Shown here: positions 6,499 through 13,648 of the stretch, one piece after another
Layout: every line of letters starts with the position of its first letter
How positions within the stretch are numbered: position 1 is the first letter of the stretch
DNA from: a virus
IMG/VR virus record: IMGVR_UViG_3300030331_002167
Span: 1-49,583 of that record
Reading direction: 5' to 3' (one strand)
DNA length: 49,583 bases
Made by a program: the position numbers and the translations under genes
The notes under the pieces: generated by a model
The model's database searches: none
Told to the model about the DNA's origin: nothing
What the model saw: the letters and a program-made list of their open reading frames with translations, nothing else

Positions 6499-6792
6499 AT
6501 GACATTTTTATATACCCGCACTAACACGTGGACTAGTGCACCACAACCAAATGAAGAAACCATTAAGTTATGGAATCATATTACCAAAAAATCAAATTGG
6601 AGAATAGTTCAACTACCTAATGGATTTTTACAAACCGAATACAAAGACATCGACAATGAAGAATTATGGCACGATGTAACCAGAAGAGAAACAATAACCG
6701 GAGCCGAACAAGCAATCGATAGTTCTATAGAGCACTATGCTAAGAAACTAGAGTTTACCAAAGGACCGAAAGTAGTTAAAACCTTCGAGTAA
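6499..6792 (+). CDS. Small hypothetical protein (97 aa)
   Basis: A soluble 97-residue protein with aromatic and charged residues and no membrane segment. Its leader carries A-rich sequence resembling that before the fibre gene at 2520. It lies between the fibre operon and groEL, a position compatible with a fibre-assembly or chaperone-associated role, but no motif supports this. No family recognised. Confidence 0.6.
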   Translation: MTFLYTRTNTWTSAPQPNEETIKLWNHITKKSNWRIVQLPNGFLQTEYKDIDNEELWHDVTRRETITGAEQAIDSSIEHYAKKLEFTKGPKVVKTFE

Positions 6793-6824
6793 AGTATTCA
6801 AACAATATAATTTAATTAAATATA

Positions 6825-8372
6825 ATGCAAGAATTAAAGTTAGTTAAAAACCTGACTTTTGGCGAATATGCTAGAGGTCAGGTATTAACTGGCGTAGAAA
6901 AACTTACTAACGCGGTAGGATCTACGCTAGGCGCAAGTGGACAGTGTGTAATAATGGAAGACGGAAATGGCGAACCTGTTATAACTAAAGATGGCGTTAC
7001 AGTAGCAAACGCAATTACATTACAAGATCCTATAGAAAATATTGGTGCAACACTTGTCAAACAAGCTGCACAAAGAACTGTAAAAGACGCTGGTGACGGT
7101 ACTACTACAGCTACTGTAATAGCTAAAGCTATATTAGATGAAGCTAATCAGCACTCACTATTAGATGACGCTAGACAGATGAAAGATGGTATAAACGCTG
7201 GCGTAGAAAACGTTGTTAAGTATCTTAATAAAATATCTAAAAAAGTAACTGGATCAAGAATAAATCAAGTTGCTACTATATCTGCTAATAATGATAAAGA
7301 GTTAGGTAAAGTTATAGGTGATGCTTTCAAGTTAGTAGATGAAACAGGTATTGTAATGATGGAAACAAACGAACAACCTGAAACAGTAGTTGAATTAATT
7401 GAAGGAGTACAATACGACCAACCATTAAAAAATAATCATTTTATAACTAATAAAGAAAAAGGTACAGCAGAGCTTGATAATCCTTTGGTATTAATAGTAG
7501 AATCACAAATACCTAATATAAGGAAAATACAATCTGTACTAGAGTATGTTATAAAAAATAATAAAAGTTTACTTATTATAGCAGATGTAGATAATCAAGT
7601 AGTATCTGCCTTAGCCATGAATAAGTCAAAAGGAAATATTAAAGTTAATATAGTAGATGCACCTGTTTATGGATTAAACAAAAAAGATATGTTATCTGAT
7701 TTATGTGCAGTAACTGGAGCAACATTAATTAATGAAGACCTAGGAGATGATATGGATTTAATACAACCAGAGCATTTAGGTCAATGCGTTAAAGCTGTAA
7801 CCAATCATGAAGAAACTATATTACAAGTTGATTTATCTGATAAACCAGAAGTACAAGAAACAATTAATTTATTAGAGAGCCAGATAAAAGAAACTAAAAA
7901 TCCTAATATAATTATACGTTTAGAAAAACGTTTAGCTAAGTTAAAAGCTAAAGTAGCTACAGTAAAAGTAGGAGCTAATTCTGAAATAGAGTTAAAAGAA
8001 AAGAGAGATAGAGTAGAAGATGCTATATGTGCTACAAAAGCCGCGATTAAACAAGGTATAGTGCCAGGTGGTGGTATAGCTTTATTAAACGCCAGTATGC
8101 ATTTAAAATCAAAGTCAATAGGTGAAGAAGTGCTGTATCAAGCAATACGTAAACCATATGAACTTATACTAAAAAACGCAGGCGTAAAAGAATATAAAAA
8201 TCCAACTGAAAATGGTAAAGGATTAGATGTGGTTACAGGAAAAACGGTTGATATGGTTAAAGCCGGAATTATTGATCCTTTGCTTGTTACTAAAAGTGCC
8301 TTGCAAAACGCGGCTTCTGTAGCTACTACTATATTATCTACTGATTGTGTAATTAATAATATAAGAGCATGA
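6825..8372 (+). CDS. groEL: Phage-encoded chaperonin GroEL (Hsp60)
   Basis: A 515-residue type I chaperonin. The three catalytic aspartates of the ATPase are present: D56 in ITKDGVTVA, D91 in AGDGTTTATV and D399 in RVEDAICATKAA; the VPGGGIAL motif follows. The equatorial, intermediate and apical domains are collinear with bacterial GroEL. The glycine-methionine C-terminal tail is missing (it ends VINNIRA), accounting for part of the shorter length (E. coli 548). The substrate-binding helix region around residues 198-210 differs from the host consensus YLSPYF, suggesting a changed client preference. It would fold phage proteins in an ATP-driven cage with the GroES encoded directly downstream. 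Confidence 0.97.
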   Translation: MQELKLVKNLTFGEYARGQVLTGVEKLTNAVGSTLGASGQCVIMEDGNGEPVITKDGVTVANAITLQDPIENIGATLVKQAAQRTVKDAGDGTTTATVIAKAILDEANQHSLLDDARQMKDGINAGVENVVKYLNKISKKVTGSRINQVATISANNDKELGKVIGDAFKLVDETGIVMMETNEQPETVVELIEGVQYDQPLKNNHFITNKEKGTAELDNPLVLIVESQIPNIRKIQSVLEYVIKNNKSLLIIADVDNQVVSALAMNKSKGNIKVNIVDAPVYGLNKKDMLSDLCAVTGATLINEDLGDDMDLIQPEHLGQCVKAVTNHEETILQVDLSDKPEVQETINLLESQIKETKNPNIIIRLEKRLAKLKAKVATVKVGANSEIELKEKRDRVEDAICATKAAIKQGIVPGGGIALLNASMHLKSKSIGEEVLYQAIRKPYELILKNAGVKEYKNPTENGKGLDVVTGKTVDMVKAGIIDPLLVTKSALQNAASVATTILSTDCVINNIRA

Positions 8373-8629
8373 AAGCAGTAGGCAAGTATATAGTCATTAA
8401 TCCTATTAAAGAAGTTGATACTAAAACAGAAGGTGGTTTAATATTAGCTGAAAACCAAAGAGAAGATATTAGGTACAGAACAGCAGAGGTACTTGTTGTA
8501 GGTGATGCAGTGGAAGTTATAAAGCAAGGTGATAAAATCTATTATGATAAGTCTTCTGGCTTTAATATAGAAGTAAAAGGTAAAGTATTAAAAGTAATTA
8601 AAGAACACGATGTAGTTATAATATTATGA
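8369..8629 (+). CDS. groES: Phage-encoded co-chaperonin GroES (Cpn10)
   Basis: An 86-residue Cpn10 with the beta-barrel pattern (VINPIKEVDTKTEGGLIL near the N-terminus) and a mobile loop carrying the hydrophobic contact LIL after GG. VGDAVEVIKQGDKIYYDKSSG matches the conserved GDKV-type core. It is slightly shorter than bacterial GroES (about 97). It overlaps groEL by four bases (ATGA), so the order is groEL-groES, the reverse of bacterial operons. It forms the lid for the phage GroEL chamber. It also overlaps the next gene by four bases, placing both chaperonin genes in the late operon. Confidence 0.93.
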   Translation: MKAVGKYIVINPIKEVDTKTEGGLILAENQREDIRYRTAEVLVVGDAVEVIKQGDKIYYDKSSGFNIEVKGKVLKVIKEHDVVIIL

Positions 8630-9345
8630 GTTTTAGCAAAAAATTTAGAGATAAAAGTCCTATCAAAAAGGATGACGATGGAAACCCAATTATAGATTTT
8701 GTAAAAAAAGGGGTTAAGTCGCTTGCTGTGGGACCTGTTCCAACTTTAGCTGAAGAAGGAGGAAAGTTTATTAAAAGTCAACTAGCTAAAAATATAAATC
8801 CAATGGGTTATTATAATCCAGTAGAAAGAGTAACAAAAGCTGTATTAGGTAAAGCTGAGTCGGGTTCATACGCAAATCCTGTTAGTAAAGATCAAGGTGT
8901 GCTAGAAATGCAAGATTTGTTAAGCTTGATGATGACTGGAGAAATGAAAAATAACTCTTTAAAAGTTTCAAAATACAAACCAACTAACAGTAAAGATGCT
9001 AATGCTATTTATTATAATTCACCATCTACTGAAGACCGCTTAAGAAGATTAATAAAAAACAAAGCAGTTCAAACTGGTGTAGTAAATCATGGAGCAACAC
9101 TGGGAAACTATACTATTGATAGGGGTATAGACAAAGATGGAAGAGAATATTTTTCATATTACGATGTTTGGGATTTAAACCCTTTTGCGGCACCACCATA
9201 TAAATCTACTTCTTTAGACGAAATAGCTACAAAAGCTCAAGAAGTTATAGGTATTACACCTGCTGAAGTTTATGGAAGAGTATATGTAGATGAAGTAGTA
9301 GAAGAAACTTGGCAAGATAAAATGGAAAATAAAAATAAGCTGTGA
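8626..9345 (+). CDS. SP-tagged hypothetical protein, paralogue of the next gene at both ends
   Basis: 239 residues, not recognised. The N-terminus MSFSKKFRDKSPIKK is shared with the next gene through residue 13, and the C-terminus (EETWQDKMENKN) matches that gene's EETWQEEMERKN-like end. The middle is unrelated and lacks the HExxH motif of the neighbour. A small hydrophobic glycine/proline segment (SLAVGPVPTLAEEGG) sits near residue 30. It is coupled to groES by ATGA. The shared ends suggest handling signals, for example for packaging into the capsid or assembly on a common partner, around different cargo domains. Confidence 0.7.
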   Translation: MSFSKKFRDKSPIKKDDDGNPIIDFVKKGVKSLAVGPVPTLAEEGGKFIKSQLAKNINPMGYYNPVERVTKAVLGKAESGSYANPVSKDQGVLEMQDLLSLMMTGEMKNNSLKVSKYKPTNSKDANAIYYNSPSTEDRLRRLIKNKAVQTGVVNHGATLGNYTIDRGIDKDGREYFSYYDVWDLNPFAAPPYKSTSLDEIATKAQEVIGITPAEVYGRVYVDEVVEETWQDKMENKNKL

Positions 9346-9357
9346 AATATTAAAATT

Positions 9358-10404
9358 ATGAGTTTTAGTAAAAAGTTTAGAGATAAAAGCCCTATAAGAC
9401 AAAACGGTAATCCAGGAGATGAAAAAGTTAAAAAACTAAGAAAAAAACTTAGATCTCAATATAATCTGCCTTTAAGTCCTAAAGATGATTATCCAGATGT
9501 TAAACTTACAGACGATATGTTTAGTCCTTCACAAGACGCGGTAAGAAAGTGGAATCAAGCTAGATATGAAACAGGTAGATATGATGATCAATTAGGAGAT
9601 GGTAATTTAAAAAGACAAGAAATAAATTTAGCCTCTACACGTACTTTAAAACATCCTGATGAATATTATGATGAATATTATGAAGTAGTAAAAAAAGCTA
9701 AAAACTATAAAGATTTAGAAGGACTTATAGTGCCAGGCAACAATAATGAGTTAGGTATAGATAATTTTGAATACGTTAAGAAATATTTCACCAGTCCACA
9801 AGCTATAAAAAATTGGTATGATAATGCAAGAGCAAACCAATCTTTTATAGGGAAAATGTTAGGAACTGGAGGTATTGCAGGAATTTATAAACCTGCTACT
9901 CATACTACATTTACAAAACCATTAAGTTTTTTAGACAAGATAAATCCATCTACACAGCCTAGGTTTTCTACACAAAAGCACGAAGCAGCACACGCTGCTA
10001 GAGCCTTACCTCAAGATGATAAAATAACTGAAATTACTGGTTTTGTTCAACCTAAAGATTTAAACACAGATGCAGAACAAGGTGGATACCTTAATCGAGC
10101 AAATGAAATATACGCAAGATTAATGGCATTTAGATTAGACAATAATATAGATCCTAATCGAATATGGACTATGGAAGATATACCAGAGTTGAATGATAAA
10201 ATGAGAGGCTTTGATAAACTTAGACAGATAGGTGTAAAATATGAGGAAAAAGAGAATCTGCTTTCTCCAGGAGGTGTAGAGTACATACAAGTAGGAAAAC
10301 CTATATCTGACGAAGATTTATTAAGATTAATGAATGAAGTTGCTGCTAATTCACCACAAGAAACTTGGCAAGAAGAGATGGAAAGAAAAAATAATATTAC
10401 GTGA
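9358..10404 (+). CDS. SP-tagged putative zinc metalloprotease (HEAAH)
   Basis: 348 residues. The N-terminal tag MSFSKKFRDKSPIRQ repeats that of the previous gene, and the C-terminal EETWQ-type tail is shared. The central region contains HEAAH (residues 208-212) and, about 38 residues later, NEIYARLMAFR with E250, a plausible third zinc ligand, as in phage and gluzincin-like peptidases with HExxH...E spacing. A membrane segment is not evident. It could be a particle-associated protease, acting during maturation or after injection; the substrate is unknown. Its stop overlaps the GTG start of the next gene. Confidence 0.6.
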   Translation: MSFSKKFRDKSPIRQNGNPGDEKVKKLRKKLRSQYNLPLSPKDDYPDVKLTDDMFSPSQDAVRKWNQARYETGRYDDQLGDGNLKRQEINLASTRTLKHPDEYYDEYYEVVKKAKNYKDLEGLIVPGNNNELGIDNFEYVKKYFTSPQAIKNWYDNARANQSFIGKMLGTGGIAGIYKPATHTTFTKPLSFLDKINPSTQPRFSTQKHEAAHAARALPQDDKITEITGFVQPKDLNTDAEQGGYLNRANEIYARLMAFRLDNNIDPNRIWTMEDIPELNDKMRGFDKLRQIGVKYEEKENLLSPGGVEYIQVGKPISDEDLLRLMNEVAANSPQETWQEEMERKNNIT

Positions 10405-10829
10405 GACTTAGCTCTTCTGACTTAAAAGATCTTAAACTTTTAAAACATTATAGAATAATACGTAAATGGGCGTGCAAAACGTGTAATATTAAAGATGCGG
10501 ATCTTGAGTTACTGATATATCTCGATGCAATAGACTTCTTTACAAAAGATGATTTTAAAAAAGGTACGTACTCATATAGCTGGGACAATAGACGCTGGAA
10601 CAGATTATTGAAACAAGGGTGGATAGTTGTGTGGAGAGAGAGAAATCGCACTACCCAAAAATATCATATATATAAAGTTTCCTACAAGTGCAAACAGCTA
10701 ATAAGTCGTATGTACCGTATTATGTTAGGTGAAGAAGATATGCCTACAAAAACATTAGATAAAAACAATAGATATATTTATAAAGTAACAGCGCAAGCAA
10801 TACGTTACGCAAATAAAGATAAATTATGA
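10401..10829 (+). CDS. Putative winged-helix DNA-binding protein, GTG start
   Basis: 142 residues, beginning with GTG at 10401 inside the preceding stop (GTGA). It is basic and helical, with a pattern like a MarR-type winged helix: helix (LELLIYLDAIDFFT), recognition-like segment (DNRRWNRLLKQGWIVVWRER) and a beta-wing (NRTTQKYHIYKVSYKC). No zinc site is obvious, although several cysteines are present. Similar small proteins occur beside structural genes in marine Bacteroidota phages (family recollection). It may regulate late transcription or bind packaged DNA. The fold assignment is by pattern only. Confidence 0.5.
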   Translation: MRLSSSDLKDLKLLKHYRIIRKWACKTCNIKDADLELLIYLDAIDFFTKDDFKKGTYSYSWDNRRWNRLLKQGWIVVWRERNRTTQKYHIYKVSYKCKQLISRMYRIMLGEEDMPTKTLDKNNRYIYKVTAQAIRYANKDKL

Positions 10830-11032
10830 ATGAAAATATAGACCCAATTACTGGAATGCCTATGGATCCAAATAGAGCTGGTATGCCTGCTAGATCAATT
10901 AATGATTTACAGCCTATTAATACTATACAAGATCCTGGTATGCAATCAGCGCAACAAGCTGCTGCTTTTCAAAGATTTAATAATGTAGCTCAATACATGC
11001 CGCCTCCAGCAATGATGAAGAATAAAAATTAA
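10826..11032 (+). CDS. Small proline/methionine-rich protein (68 aa)
   Basis: 68 residues of low complexity, rich in P, M, Q and N (DPITGMPMDPNRAGMPARS). It is probably disordered. It overlaps the previous gene by four bases (ATGA). No family recognised; its Gly-Met-Pro style resembles disordered linker proteins found among internal virion genes, but no role can be assigned. Confidence 0.6.
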   Translation: MNENIDPITGMPMDPNRAGMPARSINDLQPINTIQDPGMQSAQQAAAFQRFNNVAQYMPPPAMMKNKN

Positions 11033-11044
11033 AAATTTTAAATA

Positions 11045-11203
11045 ATGAAAGCAACAATAGGATCAGGTATTAAATTACCATGCGGCTGTAAGCCAGCAGG
11101 CACTAGAACAATGAGGACTAACAATACTACCGTTATGCCTACATTAAGAAAAATTGATAATATAGAGTACAAAGGCAATGCTGTACTCAACGCTAACAAA
11201 TGA
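11045..11203 (+). CDS. Small cysteine-containing protein (52 aa)
   Basis: ATG at 11045 to TGA at 11201-11203 encodes 52 residues starting MKATIGSGIKLPCGCKPAGT. The CGC segment at residues 13-15 could bind metal or form a disulphide. The rest is polar and basic. It overlaps the next gene by four bases (ATGA) and follows the previous one after 12 bases. Not recognised. Confidence 0.6.
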   Translation: MKATIGSGIKLPCGCKPAGTRTMRTNNTTVMPTLRKIDNIEYKGNAVLNANK

Positions 11204-11355
11204 TCGGTATAGACGACTTGAAGTTGTATTGTTTAAATATAACTTCATTTACTATAGCTAGTTTAGATTGGTTAGAGCCATTTTTAAAAGTAATGCTATT
11301 AGTAGTTACTATAGGTTATACTGTACATAAATGGTGGAAACTTAAAAACAAATGA
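11200..11355 (+). CDS. Small single-pass membrane protein, holin-like candidate
   Basis: 51 residues from ATG at 11200 to TGA at 11353-11355, coupled by ATGA on both sides. Residues 29-43 (LKVMLLVVTIGYTVH) form a transmembrane helix with a preceding amphipathic hydrophobic stretch, and the C-terminus is basic and tryptophan-rich (KWWKLKNK). It lies directly upstream of the amidase, where small lysis membrane proteins are usually found, so it may be a pinholin, antiholin or signal-arrest helper. A separate two-helix holin candidate lies at 17075-17527. Confidence 0.6.
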   Translation: MIGIDDLKLYCLNITSFTIASLDWLEPFLKVMLLVVTIGYTVHKWWKLKNK

Positions 11356-11765
11356 GGCAGATAAAAGAAATTATTGTACATTGCTCAGCAACTAGAGAAG
11401 GCCAAGATATACCAGTAGATACTATAAAACAATGGCATGTCAATGGTCGAGGTTGGAGCGACATAGGCTATCATTTCTACATCGATATATACGGAGAAAT
11501 ACATAAAGGTAGAGACATAGCTAGAATCGGGGCTCATTGCTCAGGGCATAACCGTAATTCTATAGGTATATGCTATTGTGGAGGCGTTGAGGCAGATGGC
11601 AAGACCCCGAAAGATACTAGAACAGAAAAACAAAAAGAAGGTTTACTTGCGGTACTTAGAACTTTAAAAGCTATGTATCCGCTCGCTACTATATATTCAC
11701 ATAACGAGTTTGCTAATAAAGCATGCCCTTCATTTGATGCAACTAATGAGTACAAAAATCTCTGA
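11352..11765 (+). CDS. T7 lysozyme-type N-acetylmuramoyl-L-alanine amidase (endolysin)
   Basis: 137 residues, the usual length of single-domain Amidase_2 endolysins. It begins MRQIKEIIVHCSA and retains the T7 lysozyme residues: zinc ligands H10, H117 and C125 in SHNEFANKACPSFD, with Y40 in GYHFYI and K123 also present. It cuts the bond between N-acetylmuramic acid and L-alanine in peptidoglycan, releasing progeny. There is no signal peptide, so export depends on a holin. It is flanked by a membrane micropeptide gene (overlap of four bases) and a coiled-coil membrane protein gene (overlap 20 bases). Confidence 0.93.
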   Translation: MRQIKEIIVHCSATREGQDIPVDTIKQWHVNGRGWSDIGYHFYIDIYGEIHKGRDIARIGAHCSGHNRNSIGICYCGGVEADGKTPKDTRTEKQKEGLLAVLRTLKAMYPLATIYSHNEFANKACPSFDATNEYKNL

Positions 11766-12156
11766 ATCAACCGAATTTAAAATAGATATAAAAACCGTAA
11801 TTGGTATCATAATGGTAACAGCTTCTTTTGTAGGTATGTATTATACATTACAGGCAGATATTGAAGAAGCAAAAAAATTACCACCTATAGAAGTTAAGCG
11901 TTTAGAATATGATCTTAAAGAACAATGGAACAAAGAAAACATTGATAATTTAAAAGAGAGAGTAGACATGCTTGAACAAGTAGATGATGTTACTTTTGAA
12001 GAAATAAATATATTATCTACACTTATTAAGGATGGTACTGAAAATGATGGTAAGTTAGAAGAACTTAACAGGCAATTAGAAGAATTAAAAAATAGAAAAC
12101 CTAAAACAACTGTTATAGTTAAAGAAGTGGAAGTAAATAAGAAAAACCGTAGATAA
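11746..12156 (+). CDS. Membrane-anchored coiled-coil protein, spanin-like candidate
   Basis: The ATG at 11746 is chosen, as an upstream TTG start lies deeper in the amidase gene; this gives 136 residues. A hydrophobic anchor (IKTVIGIIMVTASFVGMYYTL, about residues 13-33) is followed by a long charged coiled coil (EELNRQLEELKNRK-type heptads) and a basic C-terminus. This topology matches the inner-membrane spanin (Rz/i-spanin) that links the membranes after amidase action. No outer-membrane lipoprotein partner is visible. A structural tail or scaffold role is the alternative. Confidence 0.55.
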   Translation: MSTKISESTEFKIDIKTVIGIIMVTASFVGMYYTLQADIEEAKKLPPIEVKRLEYDLKEQWNKENIDNLKERVDMLEQVDDVTFEEINILSTLIKDGTENDGKLEELNRQLEELKNRKPKTTVIVKEVEVNKKNRR

Positions 12157-12476
12157 TGAAAAAACAAAGTATAGTAAGAAAAATATTAAGCGGATCACCT
12201 ATAAAAAAGTATACTCAACCTTCTTTAGTATTAGACACTAGTGGTGGTGGAACTTTAGCTTCGGCGTCTGAAGGCGTTGCAGATGCTATTAGTGATAAAA
12301 TTACTCCAAAAGACGATGATGAAGATAACGACACTGACACTGAACCTACTCAAAAAGTAGTAAATGTTAAGCAATTTATTAAAGGTGCTAAAAAGAAAGG
12401 TGTAGACGTTTCTCCAGAACAAGCTAAAACTATAGCTCAAGCAGCTAAAATGATGGGAGATTTAAAATATAAATAA
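12156..12476 (+). CDS. SP-tagged small protein with acidic middle
   Basis: 106 residues. The start overlaps the previous stop by one base. The N-terminus is basic (MKKQSIVRKILSGSPIKK) with the SPIKK tag at residues 14-18. The middle is acidic (KDDDEDNDTDTEPT) and the C-terminus looks like a small helical domain (GVDVSPEQAKTIAQAAKMMG). It continues the run of SP-tagged proteins. Function unknown; the charge layout resembles DNA-interacting or internal virion proteins. Confidence 0.65.
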   Translation: MKKQSIVRKILSGSPIKKYTQPSLVLDTSGGGTLASASEGVADAISDKITPKDDDEDNDTDTEPTQKVVNVKQFIKGAKKKGVDVSPEQAKTIAQAAKMMGDLKYK

Positions 12477-12486
12477 AAATTAAACA

Positions 12487-12651
12487 ATGAAAAAAAGTCC
12501 AGTTAAAGCATTTAAGTATAGCGGTGATTCACCTGCTATGAGAAAATTATCTGCATCTTGTAAAGCTGCAGCTAGAAAAAAGTTTGATGTTTATCCTTCT
12601 GCATATGCTAATATGTGGGCCTCTAAACAACAGCGTCAAGGTAAGTGTTAA
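12487..12651 (+). CDS. Small basic SP-tagged protein (54 aa) with cysteine ends
   Basis: ATG at 12487 to TAA at 12649-12651 gives 54 residues beginning MKKSPVKAFKYSGDSPAMRK. There are two SP motifs (SPVK, SPAMRK) in the first 20 residues. The remainder (ASCKAAARKKFDVYPSAYAN and MWASKQQRQGKC) is a conserved-looking Cys-to-Cys module: similar sequences recur in proteins of marine phages and some large eukaryotic viruses (family recollection). It stops one base before the next ATG. A DNA-binding or internal virion role is suggested by charge only. Confidence 0.65.
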   Translation: MKKSPVKAFKYSGDSPAMRKLSASCKAAARKKFDVYPSAYANMWASKQQRQGKC

Positions 12652-13116
12652 ATGAAAAAAAGAGGTGGAGCATATCGCGGCACTTTAAAAGCTAGAGTAT
12701 CTAAACTATATGGCGGTGATGTAACTGTAGATAAAGCAAGGAAATTAAAAAAAAGAAAAAACGCTACGTCTAGAGATAAACAATTAGCTAACTGGTTTAT
12801 TAATATGCATACTGCTAAAAGTCCTGTAACAAAAGATCCTAAAGTAGGTACTGGTAAAAAACCAAAAGGTTCAGGGAGAAGATTATATACAGATGAAAAT
12901 CCTAAAGATACTGTTAGTATAAAGTTTGCTACACCTGCTGATGCTAGAGCTAGCGTTAGAAAAGTATTAAACTCTGGTAAGTCTTATGCTCGTAAAATGC
13001 AAATATTAACTGTTGGTGAACAAAGGTCAAGATATTCTAAAAAACCTAAAAGACAACAACAAAGTATATTTAAAAACGGTAAAATTAGATTAAGAAAAAG
13101 TAGAAAAAATGTTTGA
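12652..13116 (+). CDS. Highly basic SP-tagged protein (154 aa)
   Basis: 154 residues, strongly lysine/arginine-rich. The first part (MKKRGGAYRGTLKARVSKLY) and the helical region that follows resemble basic phage proteins seen in marine genomes. KSPVTK lies at residues 56-61. The C-terminal third is a basic, glutamine-containing tail (KKPKRQQQSIFKNGKIRLRK). A nucleic-acid-binding function is likely from composition alone. It overlaps the PAP2-like gene by eight bases. Confidence 0.65.
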   Translation: MKKRGGAYRGTLKARVSKLYGGDVTVDKARKLKKRKNATSRDKQLANWFINMHTAKSPVTKDPKVGTGKKPKGSGRRLYTDENPKDTVSIKFATPADARASVRKVLNSGKSYARKMQILTVGEQRSRYSKKPKRQQQSIFKNGKIRLRKSRKNV

Positions 13117-13648
13117 TAATTTTGATTATACTAATTTTAAAAATATGCCACCTCCAAAAGATGGTTCGCTTAGAAGTTTATCAGAAATAAGAGATTTAAA
13201 TAACATACCTATCGATAAAGATTTTGTTAAAAAAAGAGATAACATCTATGGATCTTTTAAAGAAGTAGCAGACAAAAATAATATTACACTAGATAAAAAA
13301 GAAATAAAAGATTTAACTGAAGGTTCTGCTAGTGTGATAATGAAACTAAAAAAATATTATAATAGACCTAGACCAAAAACACAAGCTAAAACTTTTGGTA
13401 TTGATTTAGAAAATATAGAACTTGCTTCTATGAAAACACCATCTTATCCATCAGGTCACTCAGCTCAAGGTATATTAATAGGTAATTATTTAGCTGATAA
13501 ATATGATAACAATGAGTTTTTACAAGTAGGAAACGAAATATCAGATGCTAGAAATGTAGCAAGAGCTCATTATAAATCTGACTCTGATATGGGTAAAAAA
13601 TTAGGACAAGCTATGTATAACCACTTAAAACAAAATGGAAGCGCGTAA
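13109..13648 (+). CDS. Soluble PAP2-family phosphatase
   Basis: 179 residues with all three PAP2/class A acid phosphatase motifs: K79-x6-R86-P87 (KLKKYYNRPRP), PSGHS at 114-118, and a variant of SRx5HxxxD (A147-R148-x5-H154-x3-D158), where alanine replaces the usual serine. Catalytic histidines are H117 and H154. No membrane helices or signal peptide are seen, unlike lipid-phosphate PAP2 enzymes. It would hydrolyse phosphate esters, with an unknown substrate such as nucleotides or phospholipid head groups. It lies inside the SP-tag cluster but lacks the tag. Confidence 0.85.
   Translation: MFDNFDYTNFKNMPPPKDGSLRSLSEIRDLNNIPIDKDFVKKRDNIYGSFKEVADKNNITLDKKEIKDLTEGSASVIMKLKKYYNRPRPKTQAKTFGIDLENIELASMKTPSYPSGHSAQGILIGNYLADKYDNNEFLQVGNEISDARNVARAHYKSDSDMGKKLGQAMYNHLKQNGSA

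Noticed and set aside
11710-11745. TTG start for the coiled-coil membrane protein
   Set aside because: It would add 12 residues deeper in the amidase gene; the ATG at 11746 gives the basic/polar N-terminus before the membrane helix expected of the protein.
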